Source: Calycina herbarum
Taxonomy: Eukaryota; Ascomycota; Leotiomycetes; Helotiales; Pezizellaceae
NCBI GenBank assembly: GCA_001414485.1
Contig: LLEY01000050.1
Coordinates: forward strand, 248,001-312,000
Length of the DNA: 64,000 nt
Reading direction: 5' to 3'
Shown here: positions 33,938 to 45,229 of the stretch, piece after piece
Numbering within the stretch: the first letter of the stretch is position 1
Layout: every line of letters begins with the position of its first letter
Program-made: the position numbers and the translations under genes
Notes under the pieces: model-generated
Seen by the model: only the letters and a program-made list of their open reading frames with translations
What the model was told of the DNA's origin: nothing
The model's database searches: none

Positions 33938-36200
33938 TTACCTCTCCTTGCATAATTCCATGAACATAGCTCTCTCACCTATAACTCTGTACAACCCATT
34001 CGTGTCCGTAGCTCTCAAAACATATGGCACACTTCCACCAAACAGCACACACAAAATATCCCCATTCTGCATCGCGGCAGGACCCAGGCCTATGTACCCA
34101 TTTTCCATCACAAACTGCCGTCGCCCATAACATACATGAAGAGCAGCAGCGATTATCCACCGGAATTTGTCAGGGAGATTCGTCACATTGTCTTGATCAA
34201 TACCTATGTCCAAGACGACCTGCTGTGAGAGTCGCAATGTATGCTCTCCGCATTGATTCGCCGTTTGGGTACATGTCCCCAAGTTCTTGGAGATCAAGTT
34301 CATTTGCTCGAACATCTTTAAAGGTGGGTAGATTTGCCTTGAATTGGGTGAATTGGTAAGATTGCGCCGACGTAACCACATTGGATATTGAGGCGACTGT
34401 GGAAAATCGAACCCCTTCGGCTATGAGATGGTCGGCGTGTTGGGAACGGGTAGATGATGTATGCTTCATTTCGGATGAAGCTCGATATTGGTGGTTTGGG
34501 AGTGAGAGAAGAACACCGATTCCACTAGTCGGGTAATCCTAGCGAGGCACCCAGGACGGATAAGTGATATCTATCGAGGCACCATGATTTACATATGAAA
34601 AGATGTTAAGATTTTGAGATCGCAAAATCACTCGTGTTGCCATTAAGCGATAAATTGATGGTACGGTCAGAGAGTAATCTGCGGATATTTGAAGCATGTT
34701 GTAGAGTGTATCGGTAATCGGGAAGTGGGTGAAGATTACTCTTTCCAGTTTGAAGAGGAAGTCTGTGAAACGTTGGTAGAAATCAAATGCTAGCACTTGA
34801 ACTGTTTCATGAAGTCGAAGATGCTGAGCTATTATCCCCAGTGCAAGGAGTAAGTACCAAAACCGGATATCTCTGGCTGAATTTTCCACAATAATGGACA
34901 GGAGGCATAGCAAAGAGATAGTGTGCATCGAGAATTGGATATATAGCCAATTTTGGAGAAACAGAACACCTCTATCCTTTCGTGGCTTCCGGATAGGTCT
35001 GTGTAAGACAGCGTAAACTTTGTCTCGTGGATCAGAAGCGTGGAAATCCCTTGTAGACTGAAGAAGGGGAGGTATTGGATCCTGCGCAGAGACAGACGTA
35101 CTGTTATTCATAAAAAAAAACGTTATGAACACCCTTGGTCTTTGCGAATTGGAGAATATTCGCTCGATATTTGACATCCTTCAGAATAATTTTTGCAAGG
35201 TCTACTACGTTCTGCCAAGGAACCTCCAGATCAGCGAGCAAAAGTCGAGCGTCTTTGCTTTCGGCTACTTCTTGGACCACCCATATGCGACTAAACCAAG
35301 GATTGTCAAAGGATCTTGCCAGTGCTTGCCTCTGTAACGCCCTGTTTTTTAAAGGCAGAGTAGGAAAACCCACTTCTGAAGACCGGTTCGTATTCGACAC
35401 CGAACTAGATTGTGGAAAGAGCCTATCGGAAAGAGATAGGTGATTTCGATTCTCCTCATATGATTTGGGGTGCGCGTATGTGACAGTTTCCGGCCGGAGT
35501 ACCGCTCGTAATACATGCAGTTCTTCAATCGTGTAGTCTGGCGCTCCTCCAAGACAAACTGAAACTTTCTCTGCATTTTACGTTCATGCAAATCTGACTG
35601 GTTGATACATATAGCATCTGCCCATACGTGGATGGCAGCTTTAGGTCGTCGCACTTGGTGCAAAGAATTCTTCAGACTTGTAGTGATGTCCAGTGACTCG
35701 CTGTTACACTGCATGGTGCAGTCTGTCCGTGGTGATCCCCAGGTGTATGAAAACGCTTGGTACTTTGGGGATCCGTCTAGTTTGTAGAGTTGGTGGAGAG
35801 AAAGATTGAAGTGGTGCAAGCTACCAATTGTCCACCTGTGGTCTATGCCGCGGCATTGATGCCTTTGGTGTGCCTTTATTGAGCTTCTTAGGTTTTGAAT
35901 TGAGCAGCCAGAGCAAAATGTGTATTGGACAGAATAATAATTTATAAATGTATGATACGATTGAAACGATGAAGCTCGATAGGTTGGCGTTCTCCCGACA
36001 CTCTTCGCCGTCATCAATCGGACTTGGCATACTTTGGCAATTTCCCGCCATTCTTGTGTTTTTGACCGGGCTTGAGTGAAGTCTAGCAACTCTGAAGGTC
36101 GCTCATAAGGCATGAAATTTACTTGAAGATGGGGATAAAGTTGTTGTGGAGAAGACAACAGCCGCATCCTCACGTGGGGTCGTGGGGGACGTGGGGGCAC
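33938..36200 (-). pseudogene. HET-domain gene relic 1
   Basis: On the minus strand the HET domain is recognisable as LDGSPKYQAFSYTWGSPRTD, VRRPKAAIHVWADAICINQS and DLHERKMQ. The frame is then lost and resumes with YTIEELHVLRAV. Next come ALARSFDNPWFSRIWVVQEV, a conserved HET block, and SDPRDKVYAVL. The sequence continues to PSWVPR, where a TAG replaces the usual Trp codon of PSWVPRWD. The C-terminal FVMENGYIGLGPAAMQNGDI and VLFGGSVPYVLR, YRVIGE is typical for this HET subfamily and intact. At least two frameshifts and a stop break the gene. About 65 bases separate it from the hydrolase relic. Confidence 0.8.
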
Positions 36201-36603
36201 ACTTGGCCTAAATATATTCTGTGCCGCTGCTCCTCAAATGCTGCTCTAGATCATTCAGCGAGGTTGCGAACTTGCTTTTAATACTCCGAAATCGTTTTCC
36301 TATAGAAAATTAGTATTGATTAGACTACCAGGAGAACAAAAAAAAATAAAAATGCCAAAGAGAGGAGAGAGGTTCATACAGAAAGCAAAGACCTACTATT
36401 ACAAGTTTGCTTTTAACACACCCATTGCTCTGCTTGATAAGATTCTTATATCCATTGATCAGCCGTCAACATAAACCTCTATTCTCCTGTAACTCACATG
36501 CAACCTCTCGGAACAAGCCCTCAAAGAATAGACTGTCATTTTATTACGTGAGCAAATTAATTAATCTAGCTAATACTAGTCCTCAACTCCAGGGTATATC
36601 ATA
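36201..36603. other. Intergenic region
   Basis: About 400 bases upstream of the HET relic and downstream of the bHLH gene. Contains AT-rich sequence only; no gene or repeat recognised. Confidence 0.35.
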
Positions 36604-37786
36604 TCAAGAACTCAAAAGATCCTTCACACTCATCCCACCTCTCCCACTAATACTACTATGCGTACCCCTCCGATCAGTATTCAACATCAACAAAGCAGCA
36701 GTAGCTTCCTGATCCAAATCTCTCTGTGGCAACAAAGCAGGACTCGTAAGAGCCGATCCGATTGGCGCCATACTCCTTGAGTAATCATAGGCAGAAGGAC
36801 CTAATGCTGGAGAAGTAGTAGCAGATCCGCTGAAACTGTGATGGCGGTGATCTGTTGAGACTGAGGAGTAGGAATCTTGACGATGACGAGAATCTTGTGG
36901 TATGAGAGCTGGTGATGCTGATGGACGGACAGAGGGCGGTGGAATTGGTGTGGTGTATGTTGGTGATATACCGTCTTCGGAGCCACCCATTTCGATATCT
37001 CCATCTTCTTCTTGCGAATTGTAGGGTCGTGGTGTGCTTTGTGATTCTTGACGAACAGGAGGAGGAGGTATGAACTGTTCGCTGGATGAAGGGTTATTTC
37101 GACTATTCTCAGCTTTTAGTTTTGCAACACAGTCCTCCAAGTATCGGACATAGTCGATCGATGCCTTCGTTCAGTTAGTGGAAGAAGTCAAAGTCGCCGA
37201 GATGTAAACTCACCTGTAAAATTGCCAACTTGTGCATTTCTCCTGTGCAGGCTGGAATCATGTCTTTCAAAACACCAAACTCCTCGTTCATTTTGGATCT
37301 CCTCCTTCGTTCAATTAGACTATGTGCTGTTTTCCGAGCTATCTTGCGCCCAGCAACACTAGTGGAGGATGGCTGTTTCTTCTTGGGTGTAGCTAGTGCC
37401 TTTGTAGAAGTTCCTTTCGGTTCTTCGCTGGGAACCTCTGCAATATCTTCTATTGGACCCTTTGGCTTCATTTGTATAATCTTTCTTGATCTCGTGGGTG
37501 GCGGAGGGAGCGCAAAAGCGTCTTGGTTGGGCTTCTGTGCAAGTGAAGCTCTTCGTCGTGTTTTGACAGCTTCACTGACGGGAATTGCAGGTGATGTAGG
37601 GGATATCGAGTAAGTCTGGTGAGAGGAGGAGATGGATGATGAATTCGAGGATGGGCGAGTCTCTGTCGATGTTACCGCAGGTGGCGGGAGCTCGAAGGAC
37701 ATCTGGACACCGGAGAATTGGGAACCATCTTTGCTCTTGATCTCCGTAGAGGATGCTGGTGTTGGAGGGTGTTGGGGACGAGGCAT
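36604..37786 (-). CDS. bHLH transcription factor (DevR/GlcD-gamma-like)
   Basis: Two exons, 37786..37214 and 37164..36604 (49-base intron, GTGAGT...GAAG, phase 0), give 377 residues. The basic-helix-loop-helix is split by the intron. It reads ARKTAHSLIERRRRSKMNEE, FGVLKDMIPACTGEMHKLAI, then ASIDYVRYLEDCVAKLKAEN. The E-R-R-R basic region suits E-box (CANNTG) binding. The N-terminal half is Ser/Pro-rich with basic patches, and the C-terminal half is Ser/Pro/Thr-rich ending SVKDLLSS. I chose the start at MPRPQHPPTPASS because the open frame further upstream codes for a hydrophobic stretch atypical of this family. It resembles Aspergillus proteins named DevR or GlcD gamma, by recall. Nuclear regulator; targets unknown. 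Confidence 0.85.
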
Positions 37787-38647
37787 CGTGTCCCTCGTGG
37801 TGGTTTGGAAGTTATCCGGTCTCGTGGACTGCCAATGGAGCTTTCGCGTAGTACTGGCTAAAGAGGAAGGAGGGAAGCTTTTGAGAAAGCAGAAGCAGAA
37901 AGAAGAGGACGAGATGAAGAGAATAGGAAGGAAGCCGGCAAGAGAGGCAACGACAGAACAGTGGAAGCAAGTCAAGAAGATGAAGAAAAGCAGCCAAATC
38001 TCACGATAAGCTGGGGGAGGTAGAAGAAAGAGGCTCGAGGCGGGAGACTTCCCACGGAGGTAGACAGACACATGCTGATACCCCACCTGCACCCAGACAA
38101 CGTTTCGACGCCATTGGATTCGTGGGCCTAATGGATATCTCAGTCGAGGAGATAGGTATTTAGCATCCTCAAACACGCTTGAAATCCGTATCGAAGTGTC
38201 GCGTGCGTTCAATGATTGGACTGGGAGACATGTTGCGAGATCAGCCACTCAGCTTGCGAATTGGAGAACGTGGGCGCAGGGGGAAATGTCCGGACCACTT
38301 AAGTGGAAGAAAGATATTCCGTTCCGATCTCATATCCATTTGCCCAACCAACCTCGAACCGTGTTCTCTATTCATCCTTTCTTCATTTCATGTTGTGTGA
38401 ATATTCTTCTCAACAATGGCACACATCAATTGTCATATATGAGTGAAATTGAGATGTAAGTTGACGACATCATGCATATCAGTGCCGTTGTTGCCGAATT
38501 TCCATCGTTCCTGCCCACAATTCTTGAACTGCGCCTACCTCCAAAGTTGGAAAAAGCTACCCCTCATTCTTTGCATTGTCTCAAGCAGCAATTGAAAGGT
38601 TTACCCCTCTATTTTCCATCTAACATATTTCCCTTCAAACCGCAACC
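37787..38647. promoter_or_regulatory. Shared divergent promoter region (bHLH gene and GH5 gene)
   Basis: 860 bases between two divergent start codons. The bHLH side has long pyrimidine-rich sequence on the coding strand (CT-rich leader), usual for fungal promoters of regulated genes. No conserved operator could be named. Confidence 0.4.
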
Positions 38648-40525
38648 ATGAAGAAATTCTTCAACAAACTCGAGGCAAAAGCAGACGCTCTCACCCAAGA
38701 GTGTCTCGGTGGCCAAGCATCACCAAGCAATTCCCAACCCTCCCCCGGACATCATCAAAATCAACCTTCCACCATCCAGCCTCCCACTCCCGATGACATC
38801 TTTCGCTACCGTTATCATAATGGAAGTAATTTGGGTTCCATATTTGTCCTTGAGAAGTGGCTTTCAGGATCTATGTTTCCCGAGTCCGCCAAGGGAGAAT
38901 CTGAGCTGGGTGCTGTGACTGCGAGTGTGAAAGAGAAAGGTATCGATGAGACGAGGAGAATTTGGGAAGAGCATTGGAGAACTGCCGTTAGTGAGCAGGA
39001 TTGGGATTGGTTTAAGAATCAGGCAAAGGGTACGAGCATCAGACTCCCGGTTGGGTGGTGGATCATGGGTGGCCATGAACAAGCTTCAAGACTTAAAGGT
39101 ACTGACTGGGCTGGATTGGAGGGTGTTTATTGTGGTGCTTGGGTGAGTTTCTTCCTTTTCTTCCTTTTTCAAAGGTATTGTGAATTCTTGGCATTGAGGA
39201 TTTCTGGAAAAGTTGAGAACGTGACTTGGTCGGCTTTTCTTCCTTGGTCAAATTTGGGATATCAGGGACCTTCGAATTACCTTTCGTTTTCTTGAATATC
39301 ATGATCTTCGCTAACGCTAAACCAGACAATCGTCCGAGAATTCGTAGCAACAGCTCACAACCACGGCGTCGGTGTTCTCCTCGACCTCCACGGACTCCCA
39401 GGTGGTGCAAATGCAGAAGACCACTCCGGAACAAGCAGCCACAAAGCCGCTCTCTGGGGCAACAAAAAGAACCTGGAGCTAGCAAAACAATCCCTTCATT
39501 TCATGGCCTGCGAAATTCATAATGGAATGCACGGAGTAGAAGGTCTCCAAGTAGTAAATGAAAGCGCCCACAACGCCCAAGGCATGTACGAATTCTATGC
39601 CCAAGTCATAGAAATCATCGGTGGTGTTGATGAAAGTATCCCGATTATTATTAGTGATGCTTGGGATCTACCTACAGCCATCAACTGGGTAAATTCTAGA
39701 CATCCGTATAATTGTAGGAGGAATCCTATCATCATTGATACACATCGATATTACACATTCAGCGACAAGGATCGAGCGTCAAGCCCACAGGAAATCATTG
39801 CTACGATTCCAAATGAATTGCATGAAGTCAATGCAGGAGCTTTATGCGATAAAGGAGAAGTTCAAGTCATAGTCGGAGAATGGTAATTTCCCCTCCCCCC
39901 TCTTCGCTTATCCAAACAAGAACTAACTTTCAAAAACAGGTCAAACGTCCTAGACGGCCAAACCTGGTCCCGCGTCGACCCCTCCCAGAAAGATCCTCTC
40001 GTCCACCAATTCGGACAATCCCAGTCCCAACGCTGGCTCCAAAAATCCAGCGGCTCCTACTTCTGGACCTACAAAATGGACTGGATGGATGGCGGTGAAT
40101 GGGGCTTCGTAGAACAAAACAAGAAATCCAACATCTCCATCCCTCCCTTCCTCTCCTTTCCATTTCCTGATATCCAAGCCCGCCTCCAACACGCCCAGGC
40201 ATCGCGCCAAGGAGCTGCTCATAACGCGAGACAGGGTCATGAGGGGTACTGGAATGGAACTTCTCCCGGTGAGGCCTTTGAACACCATCTCTTTGGGGAA
40301 GGATGGGAGGTCGGGTTTTCGGATGCGATGTTCTTCTTTGGGGCGAGGGTTGAGGGGAAGATTCCGGCTTGGGGGAATGGCGAGGGGGGTGATAAGATTG
40401 GGGGGTTGGAGGGGTGGGTTAAGAAGAGGTTGCTTGAGAGTGGGCAGAGGGGGAAGTATGCTTGGGAGTGGGAGCAGGGGTTTAGGAATGGGGTGGGGTG
40501 TTTTGAGCAGAGTGTTGGGATCTGA
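38648..40525 (+). CDS. Glycoside hydrolase family 5 protein (intracellular, exo-beta-1,3-glucanase-like)
   Basis: Three exons, 38648..39142, 39326..39882 and 39940..40525, give 545 residues. The start MKKFFNKLEAKADALTQEC is not a signal peptide, so the protein is probably cytosolic. The (beta/alpha)8 hydrolase is shown by GTSIRLPVGWWIMGG, VGVLLDLHGLPGGANAEDHS, the acid/base Glu in GLQVVNES (about residue 243), IIIDTHRYYTFS, and the nucleophile Glu in VQVIVGEW (about 349). W-rich segments follow (GSYFWTYKMDWMDGGEWGF). It resembles the uncharacterised yeast YBR056W group more than secreted Exg1. A glucoside or steryl-glucoside substrate is possible but not shown. Both introns are GT-AG and keep frame. 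Confidence 0.85.
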
Positions 40526-40733
40526 ATGAGCCATGAGGGTTAGCGGAGATACCAACTTGACCTAGGACGACTGGTTCGAAGAATGGCAACGAGAACCAGA
40601 ATCTTATTGTTGCTGGTAATATCGCTAGCGATGCCTGTTACGAATTACAGAACAGGCACTGCTTGCAACTTCCTTTTCTTTCATTGTCTGTTAGAATCAC
40701 CTTTAGCACTTTTGTTATCATAACCTGATGGGT

Positions 40734-41010
40734 ATAGGTTTTGTTGCACGTCGCGCTTTTAATGTCAAGGGTACGTCGTACTTTTCATGTCAAGGGCAGT
40801 GAGGAAAGACGGAGTATAGATTTTGTTGCATATCGCACTTTTGACATAGCACCTTTCATGTCAAGAGCAGAGGAGTGTATAGTTTTGTTGCACATCGCAT
40901 TTTTCATGTCACCGACAAAGCGAGTATATGTTATCATGTCGCACTTTCTATGTCAAGAGCAGAGGGGTGTATAGTTTTGTTGCATATCGCACTTTTCCAA
41001 GTCGAGGGCG
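40734..41010. repeat. Degenerate tandem repeat, unit about 65 bp, four to five copies
   Basis: The words TTTTGTTGCA, ATCGCACTTTT, CATGTCAAGAGCAGAGG and GTATA recur in fixed order from about 40734 to 41010. Copies differ by point changes and small indels. Short frames across it reflect the repeat period and are not genes. Confidence 0.65.
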
Positions 41011-41655
41011 TAACTCAGTGCTGTAAGATAGATGAGTCTCTTAAACCTGCTCTTCACAGCTTCCAAGAAGTTACATTTCGACTATTTTACCTCGGGGTAA
41101 CGACTGTCAATTTTAATTTTAATTATTAAAACTAGCAAGAAGGCAAATTTATCTTCACCACCTTGCTTTGATTTCATTCTCGTATACCTTTCAGAGAATT
41201 TGAAGCTTTAAATTGACCTATTAACTAATATAAGCGAGATGTCCTCAATGCTCGTAAGCTCTACATTTCAGAATGTTTAGTAGTCAATAGAACTAAGTGC
41301 TGCTATTTATTGAGGCACCTGCGTAAAAACTCACTTTAATCTCGAATGTTTCAAAGACTTCAAACATTGAAGTCTAATAAATGAAGTTCAGAACATTTAT
41401 TACTGTATTAGTAGCAACTTAAAATTTAATGAAGTAAGTAAACCTTTGCTAAATTTGCTTTGTCCAGATCATATCCTCCGGATAGAGGCTCGGGTATCCT
41501 ATCTCTAGTTCAGTCAGGCACCCAACTTGGAAGACTAGATAACGCGGTCAATTTAAGAGACTGCCGAAGAGGAATTTATTCATGCGTTAAGACAATGTTG
41601 AGCATTGCAAAGTTCTTATCTCGTGGACCTGTCACTATTCCGTCTCAAGTATTGA
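41011..41655. other. AT-rich spacer
   Basis: No gene recognised. The right 200 bases may be downstream sequence of the HET relic on the minus strand. Confidence 0.3.
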
Positions 41656-42400
41656 TTAAAGTCTGGACAAGCGTTGTGTCCATAGAGTTCTGTCCGCACA
41701 GCCGGGGAGGAAATCGACGTGTAGGGAAGCTCTCCAGTTCATGAGGTCTCGAGACGAGAAGTTATAAAAGCCATCAAACGGCCGGACGCAAAGCCTCAAT
41801 GAAATATGTGCTGATCCAACGAAGAAGGTGAGATTCTTAGCACATATGAACTCTTGCATGGTCCATGCACGAGACCACCATAGCCTTCCAAAGATATCAC
41901 CAATCGCTTTGACCAAGCTGGAATTCTTGAAGGAATTCTTGAGCTGCGCTGCTGCTCCTGAAATGGTCCTTTCCATTTCATCTTGATTCGAAGAAGCCTT
42001 GACACTTTGCTCGATCTGGTCCCATAGTCTTACAAGCCCTTCTATCGCCAAGGTACTTTTATCGTCCTCGCACCCGAGCCAAATCAAGACCATTTCCGTC
42101 TCTTGGTATAAATTGTGTATGTATGTTACGTGCCTACTTCGCTCGTTGAATTCATTTTGATTGATGCAGATAGCATCAATCCAGATAAAACTTCATCAAC
42201 ATCTTCAAATCTTCGCATCGCAATCTCCAGATTTCGCCTGACGAAGATGGTGGTACCATCAAGATTGATAGACTTTGTTGTTGATGATGTTCCTCAGGTG
42301 TATGATAGAGCCTTGTATACAGGAGAATCTGGAACGTTAGCTGCTATTGATGCTCAACTTAATAATTCTGACTCCTCTGTCTAGTGATCAATAGTAACTG
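41656..42400 (-). pseudogene. HET-domain gene relic 2 (N-terminal half)
   Basis: On the minus strand a HET domain can be read in pieces. ALSYT-GTSSTTKSINLDGT carries a TGA in place of the Trp of SYTWG and runs on into VRRNLEIAMRRFEDVDE. After a small indel the text resumes IWIDAICINQNEFNERSRHV and LVIWLGCEDD-type sequence. The last part is DIFGRLWWSRAWTMQEFICA, the conserved WWSRxWTxQE block. The remaining 3' half of the gene is not found, so it is both truncated and broken. Confidence 0.75.
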
Positions 42401-42692
42401 AATTTCTTTATCAGTATCGACTGGAAAATGCTGAAACTGGTTGTTTGTTGACATCCTTAACAACATGCAATGGTACATTTTGGAAAAGATTGTTCAAGTG
42501 CATGTTCCTTGTGCCTGAAGTGAATACAGCAGCTTATAAGTTATAACCTAGCGAACGCAGCTGAGCCTCAAAAGACTTTTTGCTTCACAGGTAGGTATGA
42601 CAGGAGTAGGAGTAGGATTGTTAAACCATTGGTAGCGTATTCGCTGATATAGCACCACCAGGTTGTTTGTGTTGTTGTAATGGAGTAAAAGT
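42401..42692. other. Spacer between HET relic 2 and hairpin
   Basis: No gene or repeat recognised in these 290 bases. Confidence 0.3.
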
Positions 42693-42776
42693 CAATTGTT
42701 GAGATTAATAGTCGGTTCGTCCTTCTTCAGGGGGGCGCCAAAAGAAGGACGAACCGACTATTAACCCCAACAAGTT
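42693..42776. repeat. Strong 35-bp-arm hairpin
   Basis: Arms 42705-42727 and 42742-42764 are perfect inverted repeats of 23 bases (outer end TTAATAGTCGGTTCGTCC), separated by a 14-base GC-rich loop. Pairing continues outward imperfectly to 42693 and 42776. It lies 127 bases before the likely start codon of the DUF4419 gene. It may be a small foldback element or a structured leader. Confidence 0.65.
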
Positions 42777-42902
42777 GCTAGCGTGCAGAAGCTAGTAGGG
42801 GACCCCTGTTTAGTGTCAGGACAGAATGATTTCTTTTTTATAGATAAACCTCTAAACGTACTCACAATTTTCGTCATAGTTGACCACCACACAAGCACCA
42901 AA

Positions 42903-44683
42903 ATGCCTGTTCAAGTCGCCACAGCCAGCCATGAGGCAAGCCGCATCGGCTCCAGCATAAGCTCCCGCGGAGACCAATTCGCTGAAGACGGGTTGGAAGT
43001 TCTAAAGGGAGCTGGTGTTAACATCGACCAGATCAAAGAAATGCTACAGTCCTCTTTTGATAACAACAAACTTCCATCCTCCATCTACGCTTCCGAAAAC
43101 GGTTTTGTTCGCTCTGTTATCTCGTCATACAATGAGCACCACCACTTGACTCTTCGCCCTGAGGATATTTGGTTCGCTATTCTCACACAAATCAGCAGTT
43201 ACATCGTAGGTAATGGGGATACCGTTCTCCAACTTTCTTTCTCTTGAATCGTCATTCCTAAATCATACCTCAACCCCAGCATTTATCCTGAACCAAACCC
43301 CGAGACATTCTTTAATAGGCAATAACTGACTCCTCATCTTCCAGAATGCGCATGCGGAAGAACTACGAGACAAATTTGTCGACCACCAAGGGAAGAAGGA
43401 GCTGGTTATTCTGTACGACCGTGGAAACCGTCAAACTTGGGACTTTGGGGCGTTCGCGTACCAAATGACGAAGTTTCTCGAGGAGAACATTGTCGATTCG
43501 GAATACAGAGACTGGTTGATGCCAAAGTTCACAACGACAACAAAACACGATCAGGTTGTTGCTTCTATCGTAGGTAATGGAGACACCGTTCTCCCACTTT
43601 CTTTCTCTTGAATCATACCTGAAGCTCAGCATTATCCTGTGCAATCCCAAGTCGTTTTTTGATAGGTAATAACTGACTCCCCCATCTCCTAGATCATGAT
43701 GGCAACTATGGGAAGCTACTTCAAGTACATAGCGGTCACGAGGTGCGGTATTCCATCTGTGACTTTGCTAGGGCAAAAGACAGACTACGAGTTGATTTTG
43801 AGAAGACTCGACGAGCTTGAAACACTGGGGGCTGAGCCTAGCCAATTTGCAGAAGTCCTTCGGCCGGTTCTCAAGAGAATGGTCCGCACATTTGATGAGC
43901 CGGCGGACGCTTCGGTTATCGATTTTTGGCAAAGAGTTGTTGATGTGCGCAAGCAAAGTGGTGGAAGTGAGTATTCTCCGAGTTATTATTCCTCTTTCAG
44001 GTTTTTTGGGGAGGATCTTCCTCCTCAGATAACTCAGTCCCTCCCCTCATTAACCCTGTTTCCTCATCCTCCTCGGACATACTTCTAGAAATATACTGAC
44101 TCCGAGATCTTCCATAGCGACATACTCTGGATGGATCACTGCATTTTGTTTCTGGGATCGAGAGGGGAAGTCTTTGCATCGCTTTTCGCAACACGATCGG
44201 ATCGAAAATTATTCGGACTTGGGTCCTAATTTCAACGACCGCGGAGAGCTGCTACACTTGATGTTAGATGGTGTACGGTATCACAAAGTTGATGACGAGA
44301 AAGTACCTGCTGGATGGAGCAAAGTCCCAGTGGTTATCAAAGATGGTCTGGGATCTGCAGTACAGGCGGAGATGGTAGCTGGCTCGGTTGGAATTTCGTG
44401 CTCAGCAAGTGGCGTTAAAAACAAGAGAGGCGCGGTCTATCTGAACACCATGCAGCCACAGACTGGATGGTGGATTTATGAGAAATACGGAGGAGAGGGC
44501 AGTGACAATGGTAGAAAGCACCAGAGCGGTTTAATCAGCATCAATAAGGAGAAGGCGGTGCTTAGGAAGGAGAAGGCGGCCAAGAGACGCGGATACACCA
44601 GAGACGACGATGATGAAAACGCCTTCGACGAAGGGGATGATGAGGAGAAGCCCGAGAGAGCAGTGAAGAGGATGAAGAGATGA
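42903..44683 (+). CDS. DUF4419 domain protein
   Basis: Four exons (42903..43205, 43345..43569, 43693..43966, 44118..44683) join to 455 residues. The DUF4419 features are HHHLTLRPEDIWFAILTQIS, then NAHAEELRDKFVDHQGKKEL, WLMPKFTTTTKHDQVVASI, a GSYFKYIAVTRCGIPSVTLL block, SGWITAFCFW, and SASGVKNKRGAVYLNTMQPQ near the end. The C-terminus is highly charged (RDDDDENAFDEGDDEEKPER then AVKRMKR), like a nuclear targeting tail. Proteins of this family are widespread in fungi but have no established activity. I began at MPVQVATASHEAS, since the longer frame adds a leader unlike family members. Introns 1 and 2 are clearly homologous to each other, and intron 3 shares their 3' end. Confidence 0.85.
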
Positions 44684-44905
44684 TTACCTAACTTCATCTG
44701 AATCAAATGAGCAGTAGATTACAACGATAAGTTACAGCGAGAATTCTATACTAAATTCAAGTGGGAGGCCAGTTTCCTTGCAATTGCATGTGAGTTGAAT
44801 CTGTAATAATTGTTAGGGCTCCACCCTCTGGACGTCGCAAATGAACACTGATCTGGCCTGTAATGAAGGATAAAGTCCCACTTCAAGTAGGCGGGAGCGT
44901 TTTCC
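44684..44905. other. Spacer after the DUF4419 gene
   Basis: 3' flank of the DUF4419 gene; nothing else recognised. Confidence 0.3.
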
Positions 44906-44917
44906 TTGCAGATAGTA

Positions 44918-45229
44918 TTAGATAGTGTAGCAAAGAGGGAAGAAATCGGGGAGGTACCGGTAGGTTGACCAGCAGGGGTGCAGTAGAAGATTGCCCTTAC
45001 TGTTTCTACCCTTACCAGCTACCAAAATGCTAGAATAAATCATTTTGAAAAGAAGCAATTCATTCATAGGCGAAGAAACATCTCGCACTCGTGCTGGCCC
45101 TGGGGTACAAGGTCTGCCTCTCTTGGATAGTTGGCTTGAGGTGTTGTTGAATTGGAGAGGGGCCGACAAACTGTTCCCTATGAGGCTGAGGCTCAACAAC
45201 AAAATCGCAATCATCACGAACATTAGCAA
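44918..45229 (-). CDS. Possible small secreted protein (103 aa)
   Basis: An open frame of 103 codons starts with a convincing hydrophobic signal sequence (MLMFVMIAILLLSLSLIGNS, cleavage near LSA-PL). A dibasic KR site precedes GRPCTPGPARVRDVSS, as in Kex2-processed secreted fungal proteins. After about residue 60 the content looks non-coding and there is a GTAAGG that might be an intron donor, so the true C-terminus is uncertain. There are only a few Cys residues and no known family. It could be an effector-like protein or chance. Confidence 0.35.
   Translation of the reverse strand: MLMFVMIAILLLSLSLIGNSLSAPLQFNNTSSQLSKRGRPCTPGPARVRDVSSPMNELLLFKMIYSSILVAGKGRNSKGNLLLHPCWSTYRYLPDFFPLCYTI

Noticed and set aside
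37787..38248. Upstream extension of the bHLH frame by 154 codons
   Set aside because: It codes for a Leu/Phe/Ser-rich hydrophobic stretch from a pyrimidine-rich leader; family members start at the later MPRPQHPP.
39950..40555. 201-codon minus frame rich in Pro and Leu
   Set aside because: Antisense shadow of GH5 exon 3, which is well supported by motifs and splice phases.
40734..41010. CRISPR-like array
   Set aside because: Repeats are long, degenerate and without unique spacers of constant size, and the genome is eukaryotic.
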